From positions 17,763-81,762 of the forward strand of contig NZ_KB892741.1 of assembly GCF_000373925.1 (NCBI RefSeq): a stretch of 64,000 nucleotides of DNA. Direction: 5' to 3'. Below, piece by piece: positions 26,466-37,637 of this stretch; the first letter of the stretch is position 1; each line of letters begins with the position of its first letter. The position numbers were made by a program, and so were the translations under genes. The DNA is from Actinopolymorpha alba DSM 45243. Lineage in GTDB: Bacteria > Actinomycetota > Actinomycetes > Propionibacteriales > Actinopolymorphaceae. The notes beneath the pieces are model-generated. The model was not told the origin of the DNA and did not search any database. It was given only the letters and a program-made list of their open reading frames with translations.

Positions 26466-26755
26466 CCGATGCCAGTGCGGCCGGTGCCCCCGGTGCCGCC
26501 GGTGCGGCCAGGACGCGCACTCCCTCGACGGGTACGCCCGGGCGCTGGCCGCAGCGGCGGTGAAGGCCGAAACGGCCGCCGACCTGACGTTCTTCGCAAA
26601 GGCGGCGTACGAGACGATCGTGGTCGAACGCGAGCCGCACCGGGTGCACGTCCACGACATCGAGCGCCATCGGCGCGCACCGACCTGCGCGGGGTACACG
26701 TCGTACCTCCTCGGCATCGCCCACACCCGCGTACGGCCGTGGCGGGCGGTGGGGT
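26462..26755 (+). pseudogene. tenA (thiaminase II) remnant
   Basis: An ATG at 26462 overlaps the chimera's stop by four bases (ATGA) and begins [16 protein letters not shown], but that frame stops after 34 codons. A different frame from 26509 encodes QDAHSLDGYARALAAAAVKA, then a segment through [20 protein letters not shown] to [14 protein letters not shown]. This is the middle of a TenA domain, after which similarity ends near 26755. So the TenA N-terminal part has been deleted out of frame and the C-terminal part lost. ThiD-TenA neighbours or fusions are common in thiamin salvage, which fits a former thiM-thiD-tenA operon. Confidence 0.7.
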
Positions 26756-26785
26756 GTCGGCAGCGGTCATTACTCTGGAGAGGCG

Positions 26786-28000
26786 ATGACCACCCGATCT
26801 CCCCACGTCTACCTCGATCACGCCGCGACGACGCCGATGCTTCCCGAGGCCGTCGCGGCGATGACGGCTCAGCTCACCCGGCTGGGCAACGCGTCGTCCC
26901 TGCATACCTCCGGCCGGGCCGCCCGGCGGGTTGTCGAGGAGGCGCGGGAGACGATCGCGAAGGCCCTGGGCGCGCGCCCGTCGGAGGTCATCTTCACTGG
27001 CGGCGGCACCGAGGCTGACAACCTCGCGGTCAAGGGGCTGTACTGGTCGCGCCGCGCCGCCGACCCCCGTCGCCGCCGGGTGCTCGCGAGCGCGGTCGAG
27101 CACCATGCCGTCCTCGACGCCGTGGCCTGGCTCGGATCGGTCGCCGGAGCGGACGTCGAGTGGCTGCCGGTCGACAAACTCGGCCGGGTCGACGTCGACG
27201 CCGTACGTTCGAGCGTCGAGCGCGACCCCGAGTCGGTGGCGCTCGTGACGCTCATGTGGGTCAACAACGAGGTCGGCACCGTCCAACCGGTCCGTGAAGT
27301 GGCCGCGATCGCGCGGCAGCACGGCATTCCCACCCACACCGACGCCGTACAGGCCGTGGGTCAGCTGCCCGTCGACTTCGCCGCGAGCGGGGTGGACGCG
27401 ATGACGGTGACCGGTCACAAGGTGGGCGGCCCGATCGGCGTCGGCGCGCTCGTCGTACGCCGGGAAACCAACCTCGTCCCAGTGCTCCACGGTGGTGGAC
27501 AGGAGCGCGACGTGCGCTCTGGGACGCTCGACGTTCCGGCGATCGCCGGCTTCGCGGCCGCCCTGGAGATCGCGACCGCGGAGCAGCCGGCCCGAGCCGC
27601 CACGCTGGCCGGGCTCCGGGACGAGCTGATCCGGCAGGTGCGGGCCGCGGTTCCAGAGGCCGAGCTCAACGGCGACCCCGACCCGTCCGTGGAGCACCGG
27701 TTGCCGGGCAACGCGCACTTCTCGTTCCCCGGCTGCGAGGGCGACTCCCTGCTGTTGCTGTTGGACGCTCGCGGCATCGAGTGCTCGACGGGTTCGGCGT
27801 GCTCGGCCGGAGTCGCCGAGCCGAGCCACGTCCTCATCGCCATGGGCCGTGACGAAGAACGCGCCCGTGGATCGCTTCGGTTCAGCCTGGGGCACACGTC
27901 GACCCGTGCCGAGGTCGACGCGCTCGGTGCGGCGATCGGTCCGGTCGTCGAGCGTGCCCGCGCCGCGGGCCTGGTCAACGTGAGTGGAGGAACGTTCTGA
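26786..28000 (+). CDS. Cysteine desulfurase (IscS/NifS family)
   Basis: 404 residues, start ATG with GGAGAGG upstream. PLP enzyme that releases sulfur from cysteine onto its own cysteine. Visible features: N-terminal [28 protein letters not shown] lysine K212 in TGHKVGG and persulfide cysteine C339 in STGSACSAG, which identify the class I IscS-like group. The stop overlaps mnmA by one base (TGATG). It therefore most likely feeds sulfur to tRNA thiolation, and possibly to Fe-S clusters as well. It begins only about 30 bases beyond the tenA remnant. Confidence 0.95.
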   Translation: MTTRSPHVYLDHAATTPMLPEAVAAMTAQLTRLGNASSLHTSGRAARRVVEEARETIAKALGARPSEVIFTGGGTEADNLAVKGLYWSRRAADPRRRRVLASAVEHHAVLDAVAWLGSVAGADVEWLPVDKLGRVDVDAVRSSVERDPESVALVTLMWVNNEVGTVQPVREVAAIARQHGIPTHTDAVQAVGQLPVDFAASGVDAMTVTGHKVGGPIGVGALVVRRETNLVPVLHGGGQERDVRSGTLDVPAIAGFAAALEIATAEQPARAATLAGLRDELIRQVRAAVPEAELNGDPDPSVEHRLPGNAHFSFPGCEGDSLLLLLDARGIECSTGSACSAGVAEPSHVLIAMGRDEERARGSLRFSLGHTSTRAEVDALGAAIGPVVERARAAGLVNVSGGTF

Positions 28001-29085
28001 TGCGGGTGCTCGCAGCCATGTCGGGAGGCGTCGACTCGGCGGTCGCGGCCGCCCGCGCCGTCGCCGCCGGCCACGACGTCACCGGCGTCCATCTCGCGCT
28101 CTCCCGCAATCCGCTGTCCTACCGCTCCGGAGCCCGTGGGTGCTGTACGCAGGAGGACGCCCGCGATGCCCGGCGGGCCGCCGACGTACTCGGAATCCCC
28201 TTCTACGTATGGGATCTGGCCGAACGCTTCCACGCGGACGTGGTCGAAGACTTCGTTCAGGAGTACTCCTCCGGCCGCACGCCCAACCCGTGCCTGCGGT
28301 GCAACGAGAAGATCAAGTTCGCCGCCGTGCTCGACCGGGCGCTCGCGCTGGGCTTCGACGCCGTGTGCACCGGCCACTACGCGCGCCTGGTCGACGGCCC
28401 GCACGGTCGGGAGCTGCATCGTTCGGTCGACGCCGAGAAGGACCAGTCCTACGTCCTCGGCGTGCTGACCGCCCAGCAGCTCGCGCACGCGATGTTCCCG
28501 CTGGGGGGATCCCGCAAGACGGAGGTCCGGGCCGAGGCGGCCGAGCGCGGGCTCGCGGTTGCCGACAAGCCGGACAGCCACGACATCTGCTTCGTCGCCG
28601 ACGGTGACACGGCCGGGTTCCTGGCGCGTGAGCTGGGCGACCAGCCGGGCAACGTCGTCGACGAGGACGGCACCGTGCTCGGGCAGCACGACGCGTCGTA
28701 CGCCTTCACTGTCGGCCAGCGCCGTGGCCTGCGGATCGGGCGTCCCGCCGCCGACGGCAAGCCACGCTACGTCCTGTCGATCGAACCGGTGAGCCGGACC
28801 ATCACGGTTGGCCCGCGCGAGCACCTCGCCGTCTCCGTGATCGAGGGGGCCAAGCCGCGCTGGTGTGGGGAGCCTCTCGACGGCACGCAGGAGTGCCGGG
28901 CCCAGATCCGGGCGCACGGCGAGACCCTGGCCGCACGGGCCTGGCTCGACGGCGACACTCTCCGGGTCGAGCTGGCCGAGCCCGCCGTTGGCGTGGCCCC
29001 AGGTCAGGCGGTCGTGTTGTACGACGGCACCCGGGTGATCGGCTCGGCGACCATCGCCGGCACGCTGGCAGCGGCCACCGCCTGA
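28000..29085 (+). CDS. mnmA: tRNA-specific 2-thiouridylase (MnmA/TrmU)
   Basis: 361 residues. ATP-PPi loop SGGVDSAVA near residues 8-16 adenylates the wobble uridine. The catalytic cysteines are C98 in NPCLRC and C197 in [20 protein letters not shown] and the C-terminal beta-barrel complete the family pattern. It makes 2-thiouridine-34 in tRNA for Lys, Glu and Gln using sulfur from the desulfurase encoded immediately upstream, with which it overlaps by one base. Confidence 0.96.
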   Translation: MRVLAAMSGGVDSAVAAARAVAAGHDVTGVHLALSRNPLSYRSGARGCCTQEDARDARRAADVLGIPFYVWDLAERFHADVVEDFVQEYSSGRTPNPCLRCNEKIKFAAVLDRALALGFDAVCTGHYARLVDGPHGRELHRSVDAEKDQSYVLGVLTAQQLAHAMFPLGGSRKTEVRAEAAERGLAVADKPDSHDICFVADGDTAGFLARELGDQPGNVVDEDGTVLGQHDASYAFTVGQRRGLRIGRPAADGKPRYVLSIEPVSRTITVGPREHLAVSVIEGAKPRWCGEPLDGTQECRAQIRAHGETLAARAWLDGDTLRVELAEPAVGVAPGQAVVLYDGTRVIGSATIAGTLAAATA

Positions 29086-29153
29086 GCCCTCACTTGCCTC
29101 CTCGCCCACCGAGGCGTCGACGAGTTCGCCGGCCGGGCCCGTAGTCTTGCCCC

Positions 29154-30200
29154 GTGCCGAACGATCAGGGGCTGCCGTGGACTGCCGGAACGGCGACCGG
29201 AATCGGCTCACTGCCGTACGACGACCCGATCGAGGCGACCCGGATCGTCCTGGGTGAGCTCCCGGATCTCCCACACCTGCCGGAGCTGCCGTCGCGCGGG
29301 CCCGGCGCCGACATGATCGGTCGTACCTGCGGCCTGCTCGTTGAGCTGGGGGTCGACCTCCAGCCGGCCGGCTGGAGGCTCACCGCGGCCGAGGGCCTGG
29401 ACCAGCGGCGGAGCAGGTCGATCCTCGCGCGAGACCTCGACGCGCTGGAGGAGCTCGCGCTGGGATATACCGGTCCGCTCAAGGTGCAGGTCACCGGGCC
29501 GTGGACGCTGGCGGCCTCGGTGGAGCGGCCGCGTGGCGGTCGGGTGCTGGGCGATCCGGGCGCGCGACGGGACGTGGCGCAGTCGCTGGCCGAAGGGCTC
29601 GCCGCCCATCTCGAGGGGGTACGCCGCCGGGTGCCGGGCGCCGCGCTGGTCGTCCAGCTCGACGAGCCGTCGCTCCCCTCCGTTCTGCGTGGTGCGGTTC
29701 CCACCGCGTCGGGCTTCTCCCGCTACCGCACCGTCGAGGAACCCGAGGCGGTCGAACTCCTGCGCACCGTGATCGGCCGGGTCGCGGCGGACGGCGCTCT
29801 ACCAGTGGTGCACTGCTGTGCGGCCGGCGTGCCGTTCGGGATGGTGGCCCGCACGGGGAGCCGGGGGCTGTCGTTCGATCTCAGGACCGTCACTGAGGCT
29901 GATCTCGAACCACTCGCCGAGGCGGTCGAAGATGGCGTGGCGCTGTTCGTCGGCGCCGTACCCTCGCTGCGGCCGGAAGCGCCGGCGACCCGCAACACTG
30001 CGCGCGGGCCCAACGACGTCGAGATCGCCCGGACGGTGCTGAGCTTCTGGCGCCGGCTCGGCTTCTCCGAGGACAGCGCGGCTTTGGGCTGCGTCGTCAC
30101 GCCGTCCTGTGGCCTCGCCGGTGCCGACCCGGCCTGGGCACGCACCGCGTTGACGCTGGCGCGTAAGGCCGGTGCCCACCTTGCCGAGCGTCCGACCTAG
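29154..30200 (+). CDS. Cobalamin-independent methionine synthase-like protein (MetE C-terminal family core)
   Basis: 348 residues, about half of full MetE, matching the actinobacterial stand-alone barrel proteins often found beside mnmA and ligA. Probable zinc ligands are retained: His220 and Cys221 in VVHCC, and Cys319 in TPSCGLAG. GIGSLPYDDP and QLDEPSLPSV are conserved. Whether it methylates homocysteine or another thiol is unknown. The GTG start has no ribosome site but has TAGTCT exactly 6 bases upstream, so the message is probably leaderless. Confidence 0.85.
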   Translation: MPNDQGLPWTAGTATGIGSLPYDDPIEATRIVLGELPDLPHLPELPSRGPGADMIGRTCGLLVELGVDLQPAGWRLTAAEGLDQRRSRSILARDLDALEELALGYTGPLKVQVTGPWTLAASVERPRGGRVLGDPGARRDVAQSLAEGLAAHLEGVRRRVPGAALVVQLDEPSLPSVLRGAVPTASGFSRYRTVEEPEAVELLRTVIGRVAADGALPVVHCCAAGVPFGMVARTGSRGLSFDLRTVTEADLEPLAEAVEDGVALFVGAVPSLRPEAPATRNTARGPNDVEIARTVLSFWRRLGFSEDSAALGCVVTPSCGLAGADPAWARTALTLARKAGAHLAERPT

Positions 30201-30280
30201 GGCGGGTCAGCAGGTCCTGGCTCCGCATCCCGGCTGGCTATTGCGCGCAGCCAGGCAAGGCACCCTGACCCGTGGTGCGG

Positions 30281-31450
30281 TCAGGCCCCACCCCGCCAGC
30301 CCGCGGGGAGAGGAGCGGAGAGTAGCGAGGCGAGGAGTGCCGCGCGCTCGACCAGGGACTCACCCACGATCTCCTCGTGAAGAGCGTGGGCACCCCGGCC
30401 ACGCGGGCCGAACCCGTCAAGAGCTGGCACTCCGGCAGCCCCGGCGAAGTTTGTGTCCGCGGCTCCGAGCGCGGGGGCGCCGGTGACCGTCTGCCCGACC
30501 CGCTCACCCGCGCGGACCGCCTCCTCCAGCAGCGCGTTGGAGGACGGCGCGCCCCAGGCTGGGCGGTTCGTGAGGATCTCCGCGACGACTGAGGCCCCCG
30601 GGCGTGCCGGCCGTAGCTCGGCCAGTTGCTTCAGCACCCGGCGTTCGGCGGCGGCATTGCCGAACCGGAAGCCGAGGTCCGCGACAGCCTCGCCCGCGGT
30701 GACGTTGGTGCGGCTGCCACCGCGGATCGTCCCGACGTTGTAGAGCACCTGCTCCTCCGCGGCGGCGACCGCCCGAAGGTGTATGAGTTGGTCGAGGAGT
30801 TCGTCGATCGCCGACACGCCACGACCGGCGTCCAGCGCGGCGTGCGCCTCGACACCTCGGACACTGAGGCGTACCCGCGTGCTCCCGTGCCGGCCGGTCT
30901 TCAGGCCACCGTCGGGGTGCGGGGGTTCGAGGCCCAGGGCGGCAACGGCGCCCGTGGCCTGCTGCTCGACCAGAGCCCGCCCGGTGGGGCTGCCGATCTC
31001 CTCATCGGCGGTCACCAGGATCCTGACCTGCTGGCCGAGTGTGGTGTCGCAGTCGCGCAGGATCTCCAGAGCCGTCTCGAAGACCACCAACCCGCCCTTC
31101 ATGTCGAAGACGCCGGGCCCCTTGATCAGGTCGCCCTCGTCGGCGTACGGCATCCGCGCGCCGAGCTGACCGATCGGCCACACGGTGTCGTGGTGGCCGA
31201 GCACCAGCACGTACGGCTGGTCGCCCTCCGCGCCGCCCCAGCTGGCGAGCAGGTGGTCACCGGCGGGGGCCGGGATCCTCGTCGCGACCGCGCCGAGCGC
31301 GGTGTAGCGCTCACCCAGGACGTCGGCGAGGCGGTTGAGGGCGTCGGCTTCGCCAGTGGGTGTCTCGTGATGGACGTACGACGCGAGCCGTTCCCGCATC
31401 ATCGGCGCAAGCTCGCGAGCCCGGTCGACGAAACCGTGCGACGTGTTCAT
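30281..31450 (-). CDS. M20-family metallopeptidase / N-acyl-amino-acid hydrolase
   Basis: 389 residues from the ATG at 31450. Dinuclear zinc amidohydrolase of the ArgE/DapE/carboxypeptidase-G2 group: GHHDTVWP (first His ligand), KGPGVFDMKGGL (bridging Asp), the catalytic glutamate pair in VTADEEIGSP, and a lid domain in the middle (KTGRHGSTRVRLSVRGVEAHA). The C-terminal His ligand is in ALHEEIVGES. It is divergent from the SIS/racemase/D-aminoacylase genes and shares a 270-base promoter region with two identical-type operators. In this setting deacylation of N-acyl-L-amino acids is a reasonable role; glutamate carboxypeptidase activity is the alternative. Confidence 0.88.
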   Translation of the reverse strand: MNTSHGFVDRARELAPMMRERLASYVHHETPTGEADALNRLADVLGERYTALGAVATRIPAPAGDHLLASWGGAEGDQPYVLVLGHHDTVWPIGQLGARMPYADEGDLIKGPGVFDMKGGLVVFETALEILRDCDTTLGQQVRILVTADEEIGSPTGRALVEQQATGAVAALGLEPPHPDGGLKTGRHGSTRVRLSVRGVEAHAALDAGRGVSAIDELLDQLIHLRAVAAAEEQVLYNVGTIRGGSRTNVTAGEAVADLGFRFGNAAAERRVLKQLAELRPARPGASVVAEILTNRPAWGAPSSNALLEEAVRAGERVGQTVTGAPALGAADTNFAGAAGVPALDGFGPRGRGAHALHEEIVGESLVERAALLASLLSAPLPAGWRGGA

Positions 31451-31461
31451 AACGAACCAGG

Positions 31462-31474
31462 ATATGTTCCGTAT
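31462..31474. promoter_or_regulatory. Operator candidate 1 (ATATG-TTC-CGTAT)
   Basis: ATATGTTCCGTAT lies 12 bases upstream of the M20 start codon. It differs at one base from the perfect dyad at 31607, so a repressor bound here would block M20 transcription. Confidence 0.6.
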
Positions 31475-31606
31475 CAGGACGAGCGCACGCGAACCCACCA
31501 CGGTCCCAGGCGATCAGGAAGGTGGCCGAAGCCAACCATTCCTGGCTTATCCAGCGTTCACCCCATTGACCCGAGGCCGCCAGTCCTGCTCAATAGAATC
31601 GCGTTC

Positions 31607-31619
31607 ATACGTTCCGTAT
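31607..31619. promoter_or_regulatory. Operator candidate 2 (ATACG-TTC-CGTAT, perfect dyad)
   Basis: ATACGTTCCGTAT is a perfect 5-bp inverted repeat with a 3-base spacer, 101 bases before the SIS gene start and 145 bases from operator 1. The paired placement suggests one regulator for both directions. Confidence 0.6.
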
Positions 31620-31719
31620 CTTCCTCATCGAGGAGCCCTGTCGGTAGGCCCACCCAACGCTGGAGCGGTGGGGACGACGGTGATCGCGACAACGCGGAGG
31701 CGGCAGAGGAGACAGCACT

Positions 31720-32364
31720 ATGACCGGCGAGGGACGCGGGCCGAGCAGTCCTGACGAGCGGTACGGCGCTCGGCTGCGCCGCCGGTCGTCCTCCACGCTC
31801 CTCCTCGACCGGCTGCTCGAGCACGAGACGGCCAACCTCGCCGACACCGCCCAGCGGATCCGCGAGGACGGCACCCTCGAGCGGGCCGCGGCCACGATCG
31901 TCGCCGCCCGGCGCCGCTTCGTCATCGGGGGAGCCAAGTCCGCGGCGTACGCCGCACTGCTCGCCATCGACCTTTCCGCCAGCCTGGCCAATGTGACGCT
32001 GATCGACGGGCTCGCCGCCCGGCCGGTCGACATCCTCTGCGACGTCCGCACTGACGACGTGCTGGTGGCGTTCTCCCTGCGCCGCTACACCCGCCACACC
32101 ATCGCGGTCGCTCGGGAGTTCGCGGCGGCTGGCGGCACCGTCGTCGGGATCACCGACGACGAGGGCAGTTCGCTGGCCCAGTTCGCCGATGTCGCCATCG
32201 TCGTGGGCACGAGGAGTGCGTCGTACGTCGACTCGCCCACGGCAGTCGCCGCGGTCACCCACATCCTCGCCACGTTGACCGCGGCGAGCGCCAAGGGTGC
32301 GCGCCGGCGGCTGACCCGCCGGGAGGCCGTCACGCGCGAGCTCGAGATCTACGAAGGAGCCTGA
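31720..32364 (+). CDS. SIS-domain protein, RpiR/MurR-like but without the HTH domain
   Basis: 214 residues, ATG with GAGGAGA upstream. Residues about 40-190 form a sugar-isomerase (SIS) domain of the RpiR/MurR type: RFVIGGAKSAAYAALLAIDL, DVLVAFSLRRYTRHTI, GTVVGITDDEGSSLAQFADVAIVV. Family regulators also carry an N-terminal helix-turn-helix of about 75 residues. Here only the linker helix (LLDRLLEHETANLADTAQRI) remains, and no HTH coding is visible in any frame upstream. It is the first gene of a run with the racemase-like enolase (7-base gap) and D-aminoacylase. It could sense an amino-sugar or acyl-amino acid with a partner, or be an enzyme. Confidence 0.8.
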   Translation: MTGEGRGPSSPDERYGARLRRRSSSTLLLDRLLEHETANLADTAQRIREDGTLERAAATIVAARRRFVIGGAKSAAYAALLAIDLSASLANVTLIDGLAARPVDILCDVRTDDVLVAFSLRRYTRHTIAVAREFAAAGGTVVGITDDEGSSLAQFADVAIVVGTRSASYVDSPTAVAAVTHILATLTAASAKGARRRLTRREAVTRELEIYEGA

Positions 32365-32371
32365 GGCCCGC

Positions 32372-33493
32372 ATGCGGATCGTCGCCGCCGAGTTGTTCCA
32401 CGCGAGGTTGCCGCTGGTGCACGAGTTCGAGACCAGCTCACATCGCAAGGCCCACCTCGACCACATCCTCGTCCGCCTGACCAGCGCCAGCGGTGCGGTC
32501 GGCTGGGGCGAGATCGCGTCGCCGTCGGATCCCTACTACTGCGGGGAGACGGTGGACAGCTGTTGGCACGTCGCGAGCGAGTACCTCCTGCCGGCCGTTC
32601 TGGGAGCGGAGTGGTCGCATCCGCGGGAGCTGCCGGCCTTGTGGTCGAAGGTACGCGGCAACGAGTTCGCCAAGGCCGGAATCGACATGGCCGGCTGGAC
32701 TCTGTGGGCGATCGAGTCGGGGATCTCGTTGGCGGAGGCGCTCGGAGGCACTCGCCAGCGGGTTGTCGCCGGCGTGAGTCTCGGCATCGAGGCGACGCCG
32801 GCGGACCTGGTCGCCCAGGTGGCCCGCCAGGTGGACGCCGGCTATCCGCGGGTCAAGCTGAAGATCGCCCCCGGTTGGGACGTCGAACCAGTCCGCGCGG
32901 TCCGGGCGCGGTTTCCTGAGCTCGACCTGCACGTCGACGCCAACGGCGCGTACACCGAGCACCCCGACCACCTGGCCGCCCTGCGCGGGCTCGACGACGC
33001 GGGGCTGTCGATGATCGAGCAGCCGTTCGCGCCGCGGAACCTCCTCGCCCACGCCCGGTTCCGGCGTACCCTCACCACCCCGATCTGTCTCGACGAGTCG
33101 ATCGTCGACCTCGACGACCTGCGGACGGCGCTCGCGCTCGAGGCGATCGCGATCCTCAACATCAAGGTGTCGCGGATGGGTGGCCTCACCGCGGCGGTCG
33201 CGGCACACGACCTTGCGCGCGCCCATGACGTTCCGGTCTGGTGCGGAGGCATGCATGAGTTCGGCGTGGGACGAGCGGCCAACGTCGCGCTGTCCAGCCT
33301 GCCTGGCTTCACGCTGCCGTCTGACGTCTCGGCGTCTGACAAGTACTACTCCCGTGACGTCGTAATCCCACCGATCAGCGCGGATCGCGGTCTGGTCGAC
33401 GTTCCGTGGCAGGCCGTCGGGGACGGCCATCGCGTGGACGAAGCCTTCGTTCGTGAGATCTCGCTGCGCGCGCTCCAACGCTCCGCTGGATGA
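32372..33493 (+). CDS. Enolase-superfamily N-acylamino-acid racemase / o-succinylbenzoate synthase-like protein
   Basis: 373 residues with the complete MLE-subgroup catalytic set: KLK lysines 162 and 164, metal ligands Asp189 (DANG), Glu216 (IEQPF) and Asp241 (CLDES), and the second-face Lys265 (NIKVSR). GNEFAKAGIDMAGW, GVSLGIE and the terminal WCGGMHEFGVGRAANVALSSLPGFTLPSD are characteristic of the NSAR/OSBS family. No menaquinone genes are near, while an M20 hydrolase and a D-aminoacylase are. So N-acylamino-acid racemisation is the better guess. The start ATG follows the SIS gene after 7 bases. Confidence 0.88.
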   Translation: MRIVAAELFHARLPLVHEFETSSHRKAHLDHILVRLTSASGAVGWGEIASPSDPYYCGETVDSCWHVASEYLLPAVLGAEWSHPRELPALWSKVRGNEFAKAGIDMAGWTLWAIESGISLAEALGGTRQRVVAGVSLGIEATPADLVAQVARQVDAGYPRVKLKIAPGWDVEPVRAVRARFPELDLHVDANGAYTEHPDHLAALRGLDDAGLSMIEQPFAPRNLLAHARFRRTLTTPICLDESIVDLDDLRTALALEAIAILNIKVSRMGGLTAAVAAHDLARAHDVPVWCGGMHEFGVGRAANVALSSLPGFTLPSDVSASDKYYSRDVVIPPISADRGLVDVPWQAVGDGHRVDEAFVREISLRALQRSAG

Positions 33494-33567
33494 GTTGACG
33501 CTCCCGCGGGGTCCATCGAAGGTCCGACCGTGGTTCGGCGATCCGTCAGGCTCAGGAGGTCACCGCG

Positions 33568-35157
33568 ATGTACGGGTTGGTTCTCGCCGGCGGGACGGTG
33601 CTCGACGGCACCGGCGCGCCCGGCGTCGTTGCCGATGTCGCGATCGACAGTGGCCGGATCGCCGCCCTCGGGCGATTCGGGCGGCAGGCGGCGCGCAGGT
33701 ACGTCGACGTGAGCGGGGCCGTCGTCAGCCCGGGGTTCATCGACCTGCACTCCCATGCGGACTACACGGTGTTTGGCGCGCCCGAGGCCGTGACCCAGGT
33801 GGCTCAGGGCGTGACGACCTTGGTGACGGGCAACTGCGGGTTCTCGCCGTTCCCGGTCGTGCCGGAGCACGCGGCCGAGCTGCGGGCCCACGCGGGTTTC
33901 CTCGATGAGGACCTGCCGTGGGACTGGTCGACGGCGGGGGAGTACGCCGCCGCGGTCGAGCGGCTGCCGCTCGGGGTCAACCTCGCGCCGCAGGTGGGCC
34001 ATGGGGCGGTGCGGATCGCGGCGATGGGAGTCGACGACCGGGCACCCACCCCCGCGGAGCTCGACCGGATGCGGGCCCTCGTGGCGGGCGCGCTCGCCGA
34101 CGGCGTGACGGGCCTGTCCAGCGGACTGATCTACGCGCCCGCGTCGTACGCCCGGCCGGCGGAGCTCACTGCCCTGGCCGCGCTCGTCGCCGGTGCTGGC
34201 CGGGTCTACTCCACCCACATCCGCGACGAGGGCGCCCGGCTGGACGAGGCGATCGAGGAAGCTCTGGAAGTGGGCCGGCGGACCGGCGTACGCGTCCAGA
34301 TCTCGCACCTGAAGGCGGTCGCGCCACCGAACTGGGGACGCGTACGCCAGGCGATGGACACGATCGCACAGGCACGGGACGCCGGGGTGGACGCGCATGC
34401 CGACCAGTACCCCTACACCGCGTCGAGCACCACTCTCACGTCCAGGTTGCCCGACTGGGCGATGGACGGCGGTGTGGGTGCGCTGCTCCGGCGGCTCGAG
34501 GACGCCGGCGACCGGGGCCGCATCGTCGCCGACCTCGACGCCAGGCTGGGCCGGACCTTCCTGCCCGAACGGATCGTGCTGTCCGGGACACCGGCCGGGC
34601 CCTACCACGGGTTCGTGGGGGAGGACGTGGCGGCGATCGCCCAGGCGGTCGGGCTCGCGCCGTCGGAGGTGACCGTCGACATCCTGCGCCGCCAGGGCGG
34701 GCTCGCGTCCATCATCAGCCACGGGATGGCCGAAGACGATGTACGCGCGGTCCTGGCCGACCCGACCGTCGCGGTCGCGAGCGACGGGTGGATCCTGCGC
34801 TGCCCGGGTGCCGGCACGCCGCATCCGCGCAGCTTCGGGACCTTCGTCCGTGTGCTTGGCCACTACGTACGTGATGTTGGCGTCCTCGACCTGCCGACCG
34901 CGGTCGCGAAGATGACGTCGCTGCCGGCGGCGCGGCTCGGGTGGAGCGACCGCGGCGTCATTCGTCAAGGCACGGTTGCCGACCTGGCGGTGTTCGACCC
35001 GGACACGGTGGCTGACCTGTCGACGTACGACGAACCCTGGCAGCTGGCCCGGGGCGTGCAGCACACCCTGATCGGCGGGGAGTTCGGGTGGGAGTCGGGC
35101 GCGCCCACCGGGGCGCCGGCCGGTCGGGTCATTCGTACCGGAGTCGGCGGTCGCTGA
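33568..35157 (+). CDS. N-acyl-D-amino-acid deacylase (D-aminoacylase)
   Basis: 529 residues of the amidohydrolase superfamily; ATG with AGGAGGT upstream. Metal-site features: DLHSHAD (His61, His63), the bridging-type Cys90 in GNCGFSPF, His in YSTHIRDEG and in QISHLKA, and the late Asp in VASDGW. The flanking beta-sandwich (VLAGGTVLDGTG, GTVADLAVFDPDTV) is typical. These enzymes split N-acyl-D-amino acids to D-amino acid plus carboxylate. It is third in the SIS-racemase-deacylase run. Together with the divergent M20 enzyme, both stereoisomers of an N-acyl-amino acid could be used. Confidence 0.92.
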   Translation: MYGLVLAGGTVLDGTGAPGVVADVAIDSGRIAALGRFGRQAARRYVDVSGAVVSPGFIDLHSHADYTVFGAPEAVTQVAQGVTTLVTGNCGFSPFPVVPEHAAELRAHAGFLDEDLPWDWSTAGEYAAAVERLPLGVNLAPQVGHGAVRIAAMGVDDRAPTPAELDRMRALVAGALADGVTGLSSGLIYAPASYARPAELTALAALVAGAGRVYSTHIRDEGARLDEAIEEALEVGRRTGVRVQISHLKAVAPPNWGRVRQAMDTIAQARDAGVDAHADQYPYTASSTTLTSRLPDWAMDGGVGALLRRLEDAGDRGRIVADLDARLGRTFLPERIVLSGTPAGPYHGFVGEDVAAIAQAVGLAPSEVTVDILRRQGGLASIISHGMAEDDVRAVLADPTVAVASDGWILRCPGAGTPHPRSFGTFVRVLGHYVRDVGVLDLPTAVAKMTSLPAARLGWSDRGVIRQGTVADLAVFDPDTVADLSTYDEPWQLARGVQHTLIGGEFGWESGAPTGAPAGRVIRTGVGGR

Positions 35158-35332
35158 CGGGCGCTCATGCCTCCTTGGTTCGGATGGTGTCCAAGGATGG
35201 CGTCGAACGCCGCCCGGGGCAGCGGACTCATCCACAGGGCCGCGGACTGTGGATAACGACGGCCGCTGATCTCTGATCGGGGCTGGTTTCGGCGGATCGG
35301 CCGGGCCTACGGATCGGCCTGGTTGGCGGTGA

Positions 35333-37516
<2,184 letters not shown>

Positions 37517-37637
37517 CATCCGGGTGCGGCACCTTGCCTGGCGCCGCACCCGCCCCTCAGGGAACCTGAACTCACTGCGGCCATTCCGGTGAGCGCCCGA
37601 GCCAGGCGACGAGCTGGTCCAGGCGCGAGCCGCCGGT

